Origin: Planctomycetota bacterium
Lineage (GTDB): Bacteria; Planctomycetota; Phycisphaerae; UBA1845; PWPN01
Assembly: GCA_029550525.1 (NCBI GenBank)
Contig: JAKPHF010000050.1
Location: 37,903-101,902, forward strand
DNA: 64,000 nt
Direction of reading: 5' to 3'
This document shows, piece by piece, positions 26,495-34,634 of the stretch. Under the pieces are notes generated by a model. That model saw nothing but the letters and a program-made list of their open reading frames with translations, had not been told where the DNA came from and did no database searches. Numbering within the stretch: position 1 is the stretch's first letter; each line of letters starts with the position of its first letter. The position numbers were made by a program, and so were the translations under genes.

Positions 26495-26563
26495 GGTCCG
26501 CTGGTCAGTCTCTCGTGCGTCCTCTTTCTCACCACTGACCGCTGACTACTGGCCACTGACGAC
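26495..26563. repeat. ACTGACCACTGAC-type repeat between flgK and flgL
   Basis: The right part 26531-26563 reads ACCACTGACCGCTGACTACT and then GGCCACTGACGAC; the left part GGTCCGCTGGTCAGTC (26495-26510) is its weak complement. It belongs to the family at 11901-12092 but sits inside an operon. Confidence 0.55.
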
Positions 26564-26571
26564 TCGCACTG

Positions 26572-28281
26572 CTACGCGACGATGGCCAACATTTCCTCGA
26601 TCAGGCGGTTGATGGTCGTCGTGTACCGAGCCGCCCCCTCGAACGCCCGCTCGAGCCGGAGCAGGTTGATGGTTTCCTCGTCCAGGCTGACACCGCTGAT
26701 CGATTCGCGCTGAGCCGACAGAGCTGAAGTAATGGCACCGGCGGCGGTAACGGAAGCCGAGGCCGCCGATCCCTTGACGGCGACGTCGGCGACGATGGCG
26801 TTATAGAATTCGGTGATGCTCCGTCCGCCCAAGGCGGCCACGGGCTCGCTGCCCAGAGCGGCCATGCGGCCGGCGTTGGAGCCGTCGCCCGGCGTGCGAT
26901 TGCTCGCGGCAGCGAGGAAATTCGGGTTGCCCGAGAGCACGTTGCTCACCGCGATGTTCTGCGAGCTGGTCCCGGTGAAGAACACGTTGACGCCCAGGGC
27001 AGCGAGCACGTTGGAGCTGTCCTGGGAGAAGGTGATCTCGAAGCCGGTATCGGCGATGAATCGCAGCCGGTTGTCGCCGGTGACCTCGGCCCGGGAGCCC
27101 GTGATCTTGGCGTTGATCTGGGCGACGAGCGAGTTGAGCGAGTCATCGGGGCCGATGCCGTCCAGGTCCACGGTGATCAGGTGATCGCGGGACAGGCCGG
27201 TGCTCTTGTCGGTCACGGTGATCAGGAACGACCCGTTCTGCGGCTTGTAGGAAAGTCCCGCGTAGGTGCTGTTGAGCACGGCCGCCGGGTCGCGAACGTC
27301 GAACGCCCCCGTAATATCCGTATAGCCCTCGATACCCTGGCCGCTGGCGTGAGCCTTATTGACTTCCCAGACCAGCGCGCGGGCCAGGCCGTCGAGATGA
27401 TTCATCTGGTCGACGAGCAGCACGTCCCGCGCCTCGATCAATCCGCCCAGCTTCCCGCCGTGGATGGTGACGGGGGCGTTGTTGTCGGCGAAACGAACGG
27501 TCGCGCGAGGTTGCTCGCCGTAGGTCTCAAGCGTGGTGGTGAGCCCGCGGCTGGCCCCGGCTTGAACCAAAGGCTCGTTGCCGATGTACACGTTGATGGA
27601 CCCGCCGGGCTGTTCGCGCACCTGGATCTGGATCAACTCGCCGAGTTCGCGGAGAAGACGGTCTCGCTGATCGCGCAATGCGTTGCTGGCCCCACGGCCC
27701 GTGCTCTCCATGGCGGAGATGCGGACGTTCAGCTCGGCGATGTCGGAAGCGATTTCGTTGGCCCGCTGCACGGCGATGGTCATGTCGCCGTTGATCTGGT
27801 CGCGAAGGGCGAGGACTTCGGTTCGCTGTCGATGGATTTCGTCGGCGACGGACTGACCCGCGGTGATGATGGTAGCGCGGCCGGCGTAGCCGGTGGGCTC
27901 GTTCTGCAGGTCGCTCAGGGCGTTGAAGAACAGCTGCAGGAGCGTGGAAAGATCGCTGTCGGACAGTTCGTTCATGGCGCTTTCGATGCGCCCGATGACT
28001 TCCTGGCGGGCCAGAGCCCCGGCCTGGTCGCCCACGGCGATGCGGTAACGGTTCTCGATGGCCTCATCGACGTTGCGGCGCAGACCGGTGAGAGCCACGC
28101 CACCACCGGGGGTGAAGCCTTCCGGCAGATCGAGACCGGTCAACGGCGTGAGGACGCCGGTTTGGCGCGTGTAGCCTTCGGTCCCCACGTTGGAGATGTT
28201 GTTGCCGATCACCTGCAGCGCGCTTTGGTAGGCGAGCAGGGCGTTTCGGCCGATCTGTAATGCGCCGGTCACCAGACCCAT
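26572..28281 (-). CDS. flgK: Flagellar hook-associated protein 1 (FlgK)
   Basis: The 569-residue protein begins GLVTGALQIGRNALLAYQSA with the rod/hook box LQVIGNNISNVGTEGYTRQT and ends SLDEETINLLRLERAFEGAA plus RYTTTINRLIEEM, the typical C-terminal hook-associated motif. It forms the first junction ring between hook and filament. The ATG lies one base after the flgN stop codon, so the two are tightly coupled. Confidence 0.95.
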   Translation of the reverse strand: MGLVTGALQIGRNALLAYQSALQVIGNNISNVGTEGYTRQTGVLTPLTGLDLPEGFTPGGGVALTGLRRNVDEAIENRYRIAVGDQAGALARQEVIGRIESAMNELSDSDLSTLLQLFFNALSDLQNEPTGYAGRATIITAGQSVADEIHRQRTEVLALRDQINGDMTIAVQRANEIASDIAELNVRISAMESTGRGASNALRDQRDRLLRELGELIQIQVREQPGGSINVYIGNEPLVQAGASRGLTTTLETYGEQPRATVRFADNNAPVTIHGGKLGGLIEARDVLLVDQMNHLDGLARALVWEVNKAHASGQGIEGYTDITGAFDVRDPAAVLNSTYAGLSYKPQNGSFLITVTDKSTGLSRDHLITVDLDGIGPDDSLNSLVAQINAKITGSRAEVTGDNRLRFIADTGFEITFSQDSSNVLAALGVNVFFTGTSSQNIAVSNVLSGNPNFLAAASNRTPGDGSNAGRMAALGSEPVAALGGRSITEFYNAIVADVAVKGSAASASVTAAGAITSALSAQRESISGVSLDEETINLLRLERAFEGAARYTTTINRLIEEMLAIVA

Positions 28282-28282
28282 G

Positions 28283-28813
28283 TCAACCCACCGCCTCGAA
28301 AACCGCGGCCACGCCGGTGTTCTGCCGCCGGCCGGTCCGCGAATACACGTCCGTCCCCACGCCCGCGCACATGACCTTGAGCACTTCGGTGAGATGCTCG
28401 AGCATTTCCCGCGTGATCAACGACAAGGTCTGCCGCAAGGCGTCGATCTCTCGTACCTTCTCCCGCAGTCCCGCTGCCGCGACCAACAACTGGCTGCGCC
28501 GCGGCTCGGGGAAGAATTCCGCCAGTTGCGTGAGCGTGATCGGCCCGCCCGTGGGATTTTTGTCTTCCACGCCCAGGCCCTTGATGATGCGAGCCGTGAT
28601 CTGGCGCCGCAGGCCCTCGCGCTCGGCGGCCTTGTCGGCGAGAAGCGTCTCGCGAGCGGTGATGGACTGAATTCGGCCGGCGTCGGCCTGCTTGATCGCC
28701 TCGAGCTTGCCCCGCATGTGCATGGCCAGCTCGGCGTGCAGGCCGGCCAGGTCGCCCAGCAGCCGGACCAGATCTCGTGCCAGTAAGTCCACTTCCCGCG
28801 ATACCACGTTCAC
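28283..28813 (-). CDS. flgN: FlgN-type chaperone for hook-associated proteins
   Basis: The 176-residue, largely helical protein lies directly before flgK and overlaps the preceding gene by 4 bases (GTGA). Its pattern (LARDLVRLLGDLAGLHAEL, then ITARETLLADKAAEREGLRR) and size fit FlgN, the secretion chaperone of FlgK and FlgL. The assignment rests on position and helical pattern, since FlgN diverges quickly. The GTG at 28813 is chosen because it overlaps the upstream stop. Confidence 0.75.
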   Translation of the reverse strand: MNVVSREVDLLARDLVRLLGDLAGLHAELAMHMRGKLEAIKQADAGRIQSITARETLLADKAAEREGLRRQITARIIKGLGVEDKNPTGGPITLTQLAEFFPEPRRSQLLVAAAGLREKVREIDALRQTLSLITREMLEHLTEVLKVMCAGVGTDVYSRTGRRQNTGVAAVFEAVG

Positions 28814-29094
28814 ACCTGCCTCGTCAGTCGGCGATACAGTTCGTCGGCCAAGCTGTTCCGGACGCCGCGCCCCATGTTGCGAGCGAACTCCAGATCGAGC
28901 TGCGACTGGAAGATCTCCTCGCCTCGCCCGCCGTGCCCGTACTTGCCCTTGAGCACGCTGTTGTGAGCCGTCTTGAGCATGGGGGCGAAGAACGTCACAC
29001 CCACAAATTCATCCACCAGCCGGCGCACTTCGGCGTTGACCTGCCGGCGGTCGGCCGGAGTCGAGCTCGACGATGTCAGTGCAACCGCCTCCAC
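28810..29094 (-). CDS. flgJ: Flagellar rod-binding protein (FlgJ N-terminal domain only)
   Basis: The 94-residue protein matches the rod-binding half of FlgJ: VDEFVGVTFFAPMLKTAHNS and FQSQLDLEFARNMGRGVRNS, then LADELYRRL. The muramidase domain of gammaproteobacterial FlgJ is missing, so another enzyme must open the peptidoglycan for the rod. The GTG start follows the flgI stop by one base, with GTGGAG as ribosome binding site. Confidence 0.85.
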   Translation of the reverse strand: MEAVALTSSSSTPADRRQVNAEVRRLVDEFVGVTFFAPMLKTAHNSVLKGKYGHGGRGEEIFQSQLDLEFARNMGRGVRNSLADELYRRLTRQV

Positions 29095-29095
29095 G

Positions 29096-30274
29096 TCAGT
29101 TCTCCACGATCAGCTTGGCGTGCAGTTGCCCGCCCTTGTGCAGGTTCTCGATGATCGCGATGCGATCCGCAGCCGGCACCTTGAGCTGATTGAGCGCTTC
29201 GATCAGGTCCATAAGTTTGGCTCCGCCCTTTCGCTGCGGGTCCAGGGCGGTGAACGCACCGGTGCTGGTCCGCGTCGCCGTCGGGTCCGGCTCCGGTCCG
29301 CCGGCGGTGGTCGTCACGATGGTCATGCCCTTGTGCGTAATGGCGACGGGAGCGATCTCGACATCCCCTTTGACCACCACCGTTCCCGACGCCCGGTCGA
29401 TGATGACGCGAGCTTCGGTGAGCGGCATGATCAGATGCATCTTTTCGATTCTGAACAGGAACGGCGCCGGATTGTTCCACTCGGTTTCGGGCAGCCGGAC
29501 GATGACGGTCCGCGGATCGAAGGCAACCGCAATCTGGCTGCGGGCGTCCTGCGCGTCCACGTCGCTGACCAGCGCTTCCTCGTTGATGCACTGGGCGATG
29601 GTGTGGGCGATGGACCATTCGGCGTGAGCCTTGTCGATGACGAAGGTCACGTAACGGTCATCCGGGCGAATCCAATCGAGCGGACGGCTGGCGGAGCGAG
29701 TCATGTACGCCGACAGTTCGCGGCCCAGCGCCACGTAGTTGTGGATGAAATCGCGTTCCAGCGTGGCGCCTTGGGCGATCCGGCCGACCGTCGGCACTTC
29801 GGGGTCGGGAATCTGCACGATGCCCGACGCCATGGCCATGACTCGCGTGTCGTTCGGATTGCCCGACACGAGCGGGGTCATGAACAGATGTCCGCCGGCC
29901 AGGCTCTTGGCTGCGCCGGCACTAATGACCCGGACGTCCACCCGGTCGCCTTCGCGAACGCCCTCTTCGGGCAGAATGGCTTCGATCTCGACGATGGCCA
30001 CATTTTTGGCACTCTTGAGATCGTCGAGTTCGGCCGCTTCGATGCCGTAGTTCTTGTATAGGCGAGCCAGCGACCGCAGAGCGGGCGAGAACTTGCCGCC
30101 GTCGCCCGTGCCCTTGAGGCCCATGACCAGACCCATGCCGGTCAGCTTGTTGGTGCGTGAGCCCTGCAGGTGCGTGATGTCGCCGATCTTCACCGCCGTC
30201 GCGGGCGCCGGCAGCGCGAGCAGGATCAGCAGCGTGCCGATCGGTCGCATCCAGGTTGTCAGGCTGCTCGTCAT
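29096..30274 (-). CDS. flgI: Flagellar P-ring protein FlgI
   Basis: The 392-residue protein has a signal peptide (LLILLALPAPATA), then VKIGDITHLQGSRTNKLTGM and GLVMGLKGTGDGGKF, the classical FlgI N-terminus. The C-terminus MDLIEALNQLKVPAADRIAI plus IENLHKGGQLHAKLIVEN is also typical. It forms the P ring around the rod in the peptidoglycan layer, which implies a diderm cell. GGAGTG precedes the ATG. Confidence 0.96.
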   Translation of the reverse strand: MTSSLTTWMRPIGTLLILLALPAPATAVKIGDITHLQGSRTNKLTGMGLVMGLKGTGDGGKFSPALRSLARLYKNYGIEAAELDDLKSAKNVAIVEIEAILPEEGVREGDRVDVRVISAGAAKSLAGGHLFMTPLVSGNPNDTRVMAMASGIVQIPDPEVPTVGRIAQGATLERDFIHNYVALGRELSAYMTRSASRPLDWIRPDDRYVTFVIDKAHAEWSIAHTIAQCINEEALVSDVDAQDARSQIAVAFDPRTVIVRLPETEWNNPAPFLFRIEKMHLIMPLTEARVIIDRASGTVVVKGDVEIAPVAITHKGMTIVTTTAGGPEPDPTATRTSTGAFTALDPQRKGGAKLMDLIEALNQLKVPAADRIAIIENLHKGGQLHAKLIVEN

Positions 30275-30305
30275 TCGTTCACTCCACTCCCGCTCAAGGC
30301 CCTGG

Positions 30306-30328
30306 GCTCATAGCCCACAGCTCACAAC
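30306..30328 (-). repeat. GTGAGCTNTGAGCC-type repeat between flgH and flgI
   Basis: The minus strand reads TTGTGAGCTGTGGGCTATGA then GCC, a variant of the unit at 2967-2998 and 46450-46475. It fills most of the 60-base flgH-flgI gap. Confidence 0.4.
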
Positions 30329-30334
30329 ATCTTG

Positions 30335-31123
30335 TCAGAACGGTCCGCCCGCGAAGCTGAGGATCCGCGGCACCCAGCCTCGCCGGGTTGCATCGCGCAC
30401 GGCCCCATGGTTCTTTTCCACAATTCGCAGCTCGGCGATTTGCGTGCTGAGCACGGTGTTGTCGGGCGTCACGTCGGCGCTGCGGCACATTCCGGTGATG
30501 GTCAGGCTCGTGACCTCATCGTCGTGCTGTTCCTCGAGCATGGCCTCGAGCACCAGGTTGCCGTTGGGCTTGACGTCGATGACGCGAGCGGTGATCCGGG
30601 TGATGAAGCGGTCCTCGCGATCGGCTTCCCCCTCGGTCTTGTAGTTGTTCTTGAAATTGAACTTGAAGCCGGGCTGACCGTTGCTCAGCTTGTCCTGGCC
30701 CAGATGCCGCAGGTCGTCGTAGAAGCGGAACCAATCGCTCAGCTTGGCGTCGGTGGTCCAGTTCTTCTTGCCCTCCCACTCGGCGTCGGCCTCGTACTTC
30801 TTCTGCTGGCGGACGATGATGGTGATGAGATCCTCCACCTTGTACTTGCGCGGCGTCTGGGCGGGGATGGCATACAACGACACTCCCTCGATGGCCCGCG
30901 TCATGGGCAGGACCTCGTCCTCGGGATCGGACCAGAGGAAACGTCCGTCGCGCGGGTTCGCGCTGCTGTAGCTCGCACCCTGGTTGGCATTTCCGTAGAG
31001 ACTGACGGGACCGGCGGCCCCGTTCGACCTGGGCGCCGGAGCCAGCAGAAGCGAAGAACTCTGGCCGGCGGCGATCCCGGCCAGGGCGAGCAGGACGCAC
31101 ATGGATACGGTCCAACGCATCAT
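30335..31123 (-). CDS. flgH: Flagellar L-ring protein FlgH, without lipobox cysteine
   Basis: The 262-residue protein has a signal peptide (VSMCVLLALAGIAAG) and the L-ring motifs YKVEDLITIIVRQQKKYEADAE in part, then ITARVIDVKPNGNLVLEA, LTITGMCRSADVTPDNTV and LSTQIAELRIVEKNHGAV. It forms the outer-membrane L ring. In E. coli FlgH is a lipoprotein; here the cleavage region ends AAGQSSS with no cysteine at the lipidation site, so signal peptidase I processing is expected. Its ATG overlaps the flgA stop (ATGA). Confidence 0.93.
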   Translation of the reverse strand: MMRWTVSMCVLLALAGIAAGQSSSLLLAPAPRSNGAAGPVSLYGNANQGASYSSANPRDGRFLWSDPEDEVLPMTRAIEGVSLYAIPAQTPRKYKVEDLITIIVRQQKKYEADAEWEGKKNWTTDAKLSDWFRFYDDLRHLGQDKLSNGQPGFKFNFKNNYKTEGEADREDRFITRITARVIDVKPNGNLVLEAMLEEQHDDEVTSLTITGMCRSADVTPDNTVLSTQIAELRIVEKNHGAVRDATRRGWVPRILSFAGGPF

Positions 31124-32334
31124 TGACTCCCTCCCGCCAAGGCCAAGGCATCCGGCGGTGCCGCTTGAACCTTCGCCGGGTCCCGCATCTCCGCGGTTTT
31201 GGGCCCGGTGACCACGGCGAGAAAACTCTCCTTGGACGCTTCGTTGCGCAGCTCGACCGTCTGGCCGTAACCGGCGGAGGACAATGCCTTGGCCACGCCT
31301 TTGATGGTCACGTCGCCGCGACGCAACGTCACACTCACGAGATCGTTGCGCAGAACGAGCGGCACGGACTCGACGTCTTTGCTGGTGATGAGTTCGTCGC
31401 GGTTGATGAACCGGACGGCCCGCTGGCCGATGAATGCGTTCAGGTCGCCGGACCCGATGCGATCGAGCCGGTCGAACGTCTGCTCGCGCAACGTAACGTC
31501 ATTGGACCGGATGGTCTGGCCGCGATTGATCGGCCCGTTCGCCACCACCACCGGCTTAATCAGCGAGACCTCGGTTAGGATCGAGCGAACTTGTTCGACT
31601 TTGCCATCGCGCAGGATGGTAACCTGCAGCGGCACGAGACCCAGCAGACGATCGCCGCTATCGGCAATGGTGAAGTCGTACGCCGGACGCGACAGATGCA
31701 AGAGATCCCGCAATGACGGACTGATCGTGATGGCGGGCCGGCCGCCAAATTTGGTAAGCCGGCCGGCGATGTGCTGGTGAATGGCCCCTTCGAGTGAATC
31801 GGGATCGGGACCGCTCGGTGCTGACGGCGGCGCCGACTCAGCCGGAGCCGTGGTCACCGTACCCTTGGCCGGCACGCTCGCGAGGCGCCGAGCCGTCGGC
31901 GACGACATCTGCTCCGCGGCCGTCTCACTTGTGCCGCGTATTTGCGCCGGCCGCGAAATCCGGCATCGGCTGGCGCCGCGGAACACCCAGGTGGACGGAT
32001 TGATTCCTTTGCGGACGAGAACCTTTTGAATGCTCTCCAGGTCGATGGCCGCTTGTTGACCGGGCGCGGGAGCTGCGATGAGCGGCCAAGTGCCGGCGAG
32101 CTGTGCGCCTTCACCGGTCAGTTGAGCGACGTCGGACAGGAGCACCTGATCGGCGTTGACAGTGGCAGTCGGATGGAGGCGAACGACGGTCTCGGACGCA
32201 AGGGCGGTGCGGACGACGGGCGTGATCGCCATGGCCATCACAACCAGGCCGATGCGGTGGCGAACCGGCCGCCACCCGCCTGCGTTCTGCATGCCGCTCC
32301 CGGCATCCTGAGTTGTCCATCTTGCATCCTGCAT
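31120..32334 (-). CDS. flgA: Flagellar P-ring assembly chaperone FlgA, extended
   Basis: The C-terminal 200 residues match FlgA: the SAF-type domain ANGPINRGQTIRSNDVTLRE, then FIGQRAVRFINRDELITSKD and VTLRRGDVTIKGVAKALSSA plus GYGQTVELRNEASK. FlgA helps FlgI form the P ring. At 404 residues it exceeds the usual 220-ish because of an N-terminal domain and a Pro/Ala/Ser linker near residues 140-180. The ATG at 32334 has GGAGG six bases upstream, but the first 20 codons run through a CAGGATGC repeat, so a later start before the signal helix (VVMAMAITPVV) is possible. Confidence 0.85.
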   Translation of the reverse strand: MQDARWTTQDAGSGMQNAGGWRPVRHRIGLVVMAMAITPVVRTALASETVVRLHPTATVNADQVLLSDVAQLTGEGAQLAGTWPLIAAPAPGQQAAIDLESIQKVLVRKGINPSTWVFRGASRCRISRPAQIRGTSETAAEQMSSPTARRLASVPAKGTVTTAPAESAPPSAPSGPDPDSLEGAIHQHIAGRLTKFGGRPAITISPSLRDLLHLSRPAYDFTIADSGDRLLGLVPLQVTILRDGKVEQVRSILTEVSLIKPVVVANGPINRGQTIRSNDVTLREQTFDRLDRIGSGDLNAFIGQRAVRFINRDELITSKDVESVPLVLRNDLVSVTLRRGDVTIKGVAKALSSAGYGQTVELRNEASKESFLAVVTGPKTAEMRDPAKVQAAPPDALALAGGSQ

Positions 32335-32430
32335 CGACGACCTCCGCGTCAGATGGAGTCGCGGAACATCCTGCCCGCGTGTTGCTGGTCGCCCGCCGCA
32401 GACGGCGGAGCTATGGCCTTTACCGCCTCA

Positions 32431-33246
32431 CTATCTCCTCAAGTTCGCCACGATCCGGAGGCCCTCGTCGGCGCTCTGGATGGCTTGAGAATTCAGTTCG
32501 AAGCCGCGCTGGGTGAAGATCAGATCCACCAGTTCGCGGACCGGCTCGACGTTGCTGCCCTCGAGATTGCCCTGAACGAGTCCGCCGAGGCCATCCTCCT
32601 GAGGCAAGCCGGTGATGGGCTGCCCGGACGCGTCGGTCTCGACGTACAGGTTCTTGCCGATCGACTTGAGGCCCTCGGGATTGACGAAGCGGGCCATTTC
32701 GATCTGGCCGATCTCCACTTCGTTGGGCCCGCCGCCATACTCCTTGACCGAGACGCGGCCGTCGCGACCGATGGTGATGCTCTCCTCCGCCGCGTCCTGG
32801 GGAATTTCGATGGGCGGCTCGATCACGGCACCTTCGCTGTTGGCCAGGACGAGCAGACCGTTGGCGTTGCGGACGAAGTTGCCCGCTCGCGTGTAGGCGA
32901 TCGTCTCCTCGCCGTTGTAGAAGGTCCGGACCTGGAAGAAGCCCTCGCCGTCGATGGCGATGTCGAGCTTGCGATTGGTCGGGTCGATCGAACCGCTGGA
33001 GAAATCGAGCTGCGTTCCCGAGACCAGGACGCCCAGACCGACCTGAATGCCGTGAGGCGCCGGTTCGTCGTTGGCGTCGCGGGCGCCGGGCTCGCGCAGC
33101 GTCTGGTAAAAGAGATCCTCAAAATTCGTGCGCGAACGCTTGAATCCGACGGTGTTGATGTTGGCGAGGTTATTGGCCACCACGTCCAACTTGGTGTCCA
33201 GGGCTTTCATGCCCGTGGCGGCCGAATGCATGGCGGAGATACCCAT
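32431..33246 (-). CDS. flgG: Flagellar distal rod protein FlgG
   Basis: The 271-residue protein starts MGISAMHSAATGMKALDTKL, contains the rod box VVANNLANINTVGFKRSR, the domain KLDIAIDGEGFFQV, and the C-terminal LIFTQRGFELNSQAIQSADE. The length is close to the E. coli 260. It builds the distal rod that crosses the P and L rings, encoded just downstream in the same operon. Confidence 0.96.
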   Translation of the reverse strand: MGISAMHSAATGMKALDTKLDVVANNLANINTVGFKRSRTNFEDLFYQTLREPGARDANDEPAPHGIQVGLGVLVSGTQLDFSSGSIDPTNRKLDIAIDGEGFFQVRTFYNGEETIAYTRAGNFVRNANGLLVLANSEGAVIEPPIEIPQDAAEESITIGRDGRVSVKEYGGGPNEVEIGQIEMARFVNPEGLKSIGKNLYVETDASGQPITGLPQEDGLGGLVQGNLEGSNVEPVRELVDLIFTQRGFELNSQAIQSADEGLRIVANLRR

Positions 33247-33297
33247 AGTCCGTCATTCCTCGTGCGACCGGCGTCCAGCCGGTAATCGCAATTCGCA

Positions 33298-34056
33298 TCA
33301 ACCGAGCCGTGCGATATCGTTAACCGCCCGGCCCAATGTCGAGTCAGCCAGGCCCACAAGCGTGGCGTTCAGTTCGTAGGCCCGGCTCACTTCGATCATG
33401 GAAACCATGGCCTTGGTCGGCTCCACTGTGGAGCCTTCGTAAAATCCCGGCTGCAGCGTGGCCTGGGCCTCGACGGGCTCGGCCTGTCCTGCGTCGAACA
33501 GGTTGCCTCCGATCTTCCGGAGGGCCTGCTTGTTTTCGAAGTCGACCACGGCCAGCCGCCCCAACTGCAAATCTCCCGCCCGCACGTCGCCGCCGGCGGT
33601 GATGGTCACCTTGTCGGCGACCTCGGCTGGAATCCGGATGGGAGAGCCGTCCTCGCCGAGAACAATGTGACCGGAGACGGTGGTCAGCTCACCATTCGCG
33701 TTCACGACGAAGCGGCCGTCGCGGGTATAGCGAATGGCGTCGCCGTCCTGGACGGTGAAGAAGCCCGACCCGAACAGGGCGACGTCCAGACGGCCGCCGG
33801 TGTGCTCGAGCGGTCCCTGGGCGAACGACGTGTACGTCGGTGCCACATATGAGCCACCAGTCAGTCCGTTTAGCGTGCGGTTCGACCAGTCGGGACGCCC
33901 GCCGGGCTCCCGCATGGCGAGCGGGCGCTCCCGCACGACCGTCAGGTCATGCTTGAACCCGGCGGTCTCGAGGTTGGCCAGGTTGTTCGCCAGTACCTCT
34001 TGGCGGTACTGGTTCAACTGCAGGCCTGCCGCGGACTGGTAGATGCCGTACACCAT
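33298..34056 (-). CDS. flgF: Flagellar proximal rod protein FlgF
   Basis: The 252-residue protein starts MVYGIYQSAAGLQLNQYRQE with the rod box VLANNLANLETAGFKHDL, has the middle motif LDVALFGSGFFTVQDGDAIR, and ends MVSMIEVSRAYELNATLVGL. It forms part of the proximal rod. A small ORF ends 6 bases upstream, and flgG follows after 51 bases. Confidence 0.93.
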   Translation of the reverse strand: MVYGIYQSAAGLQLNQYRQEVLANNLANLETAGFKHDLTVVRERPLAMREPGGRPDWSNRTLNGLTGGSYVAPTYTSFAQGPLEHTGGRLDVALFGSGFFTVQDGDAIRYTRDGRFVVNANGELTTVSGHIVLGEDGSPIRIPAEVADKVTITAGGDVRAGDLQLGRLAVVDFENKQALRKIGGNLFDAGQAEPVEAQATLQPGFYEGSTVEPTKAMVSMIEVSRAYELNATLVGLADSTLGRAVNDIARLG

Positions 34057-34062
34057 CGCCGT

Positions 34063-34263
34063 TCAACCGTTCCCGTTATCGATGTCGCGAGTGCACTCGG
34101 GAGTCTGCCGGTCGTCCACACGGGACGCCGAGCTGAGCTCCAGTTCTTCCAGGTGCATCGCGGTTGCGATCGTGGCGGCCTCGAGGATGCGCGTGCCAAT
34201 GGTCGTCCAATCCGTGGACTGCATCCGGTCCTCCGTGACCTGGTGCTGGTCGAGCACTTCCAT
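34063..34263 (-). CDS. Small protein upstream of flgF, function unknown
   Basis: The 66-residue frame starts MEVLDQHQVTEDRMQSTDWT with GAGGG about 8 bases upstream and stops 6 bases before flgF. Its third codon positions are strongly G/C, like the neighbouring genes. It is acidic and helical (ILEAATIATAMHLEELELSS) with two cysteine-free helices predicted. I do not recognise it; a flagellar role is inferred only from being first in the operon. Confidence 0.55.
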   Translation of the reverse strand: MEVLDQHQVTEDRMQSTDWTTIGTRILEAATIATAMHLEELELSSASRVDDRQTPECTRDIDNGNG

Positions 34264-34634
34264 GACTGCACCCTCGTGGCGTGGCCGCCCCAAATTCCGC
34301 CTGCCCGAGGTACTCCGGGTACGCCAGACCCACCGCGAGCAAGCCAGTTCTTCTCTCACCCGGCACCCCTTTATCAACCACCGTGCCAATCGCAGTCGGC
34401 ACGTAAATTGCTAGGCCTCAGACACAAGACACATCCACACTAAACCACTGCAAATAAGCGACTTACAACAATTGTTAAATTAGGCAAGGTTCACAACGGG
34501 GGATTTGCCCTCGGTATGAGGGGCGGCGCAGGAGTTGCCGCTGATCGGCAAGAGTTGCCGATGTGGGGCTCGTTGGTTCGAAGGACAAGGAAGTTGCGAG
34601 AAGCCCGCGGGCTCGGGCGTTGGACCAACCGAGA
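34264..34634. other. Gap between murD and the flagellar operon
   Basis: The 371 bases hold a sigma-54-like site near the flagellar side and an A/T-rich stretch (34395-34500) with CAATTG in CAACAATTGTTAA, an imperfect palindrome at about 34467-34478. GAGTTGCCG occurs twice (34531 and 34553). No gene is supported. Confidence 0.4.
34371..34389 (-). promoter_or_regulatory. Candidate sigma-54 promoter of the flagellar operon
   Basis: The minus strand reads TTGGCACGGTGGTTGATAA, matching TGGCACG-N4-TTGCW except that the -12 GC is GA. It lies about 110 bases before the first small gene. Sigma-54 control of rod, ring and hook genes is known in several phyla. Confidence 0.45.
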
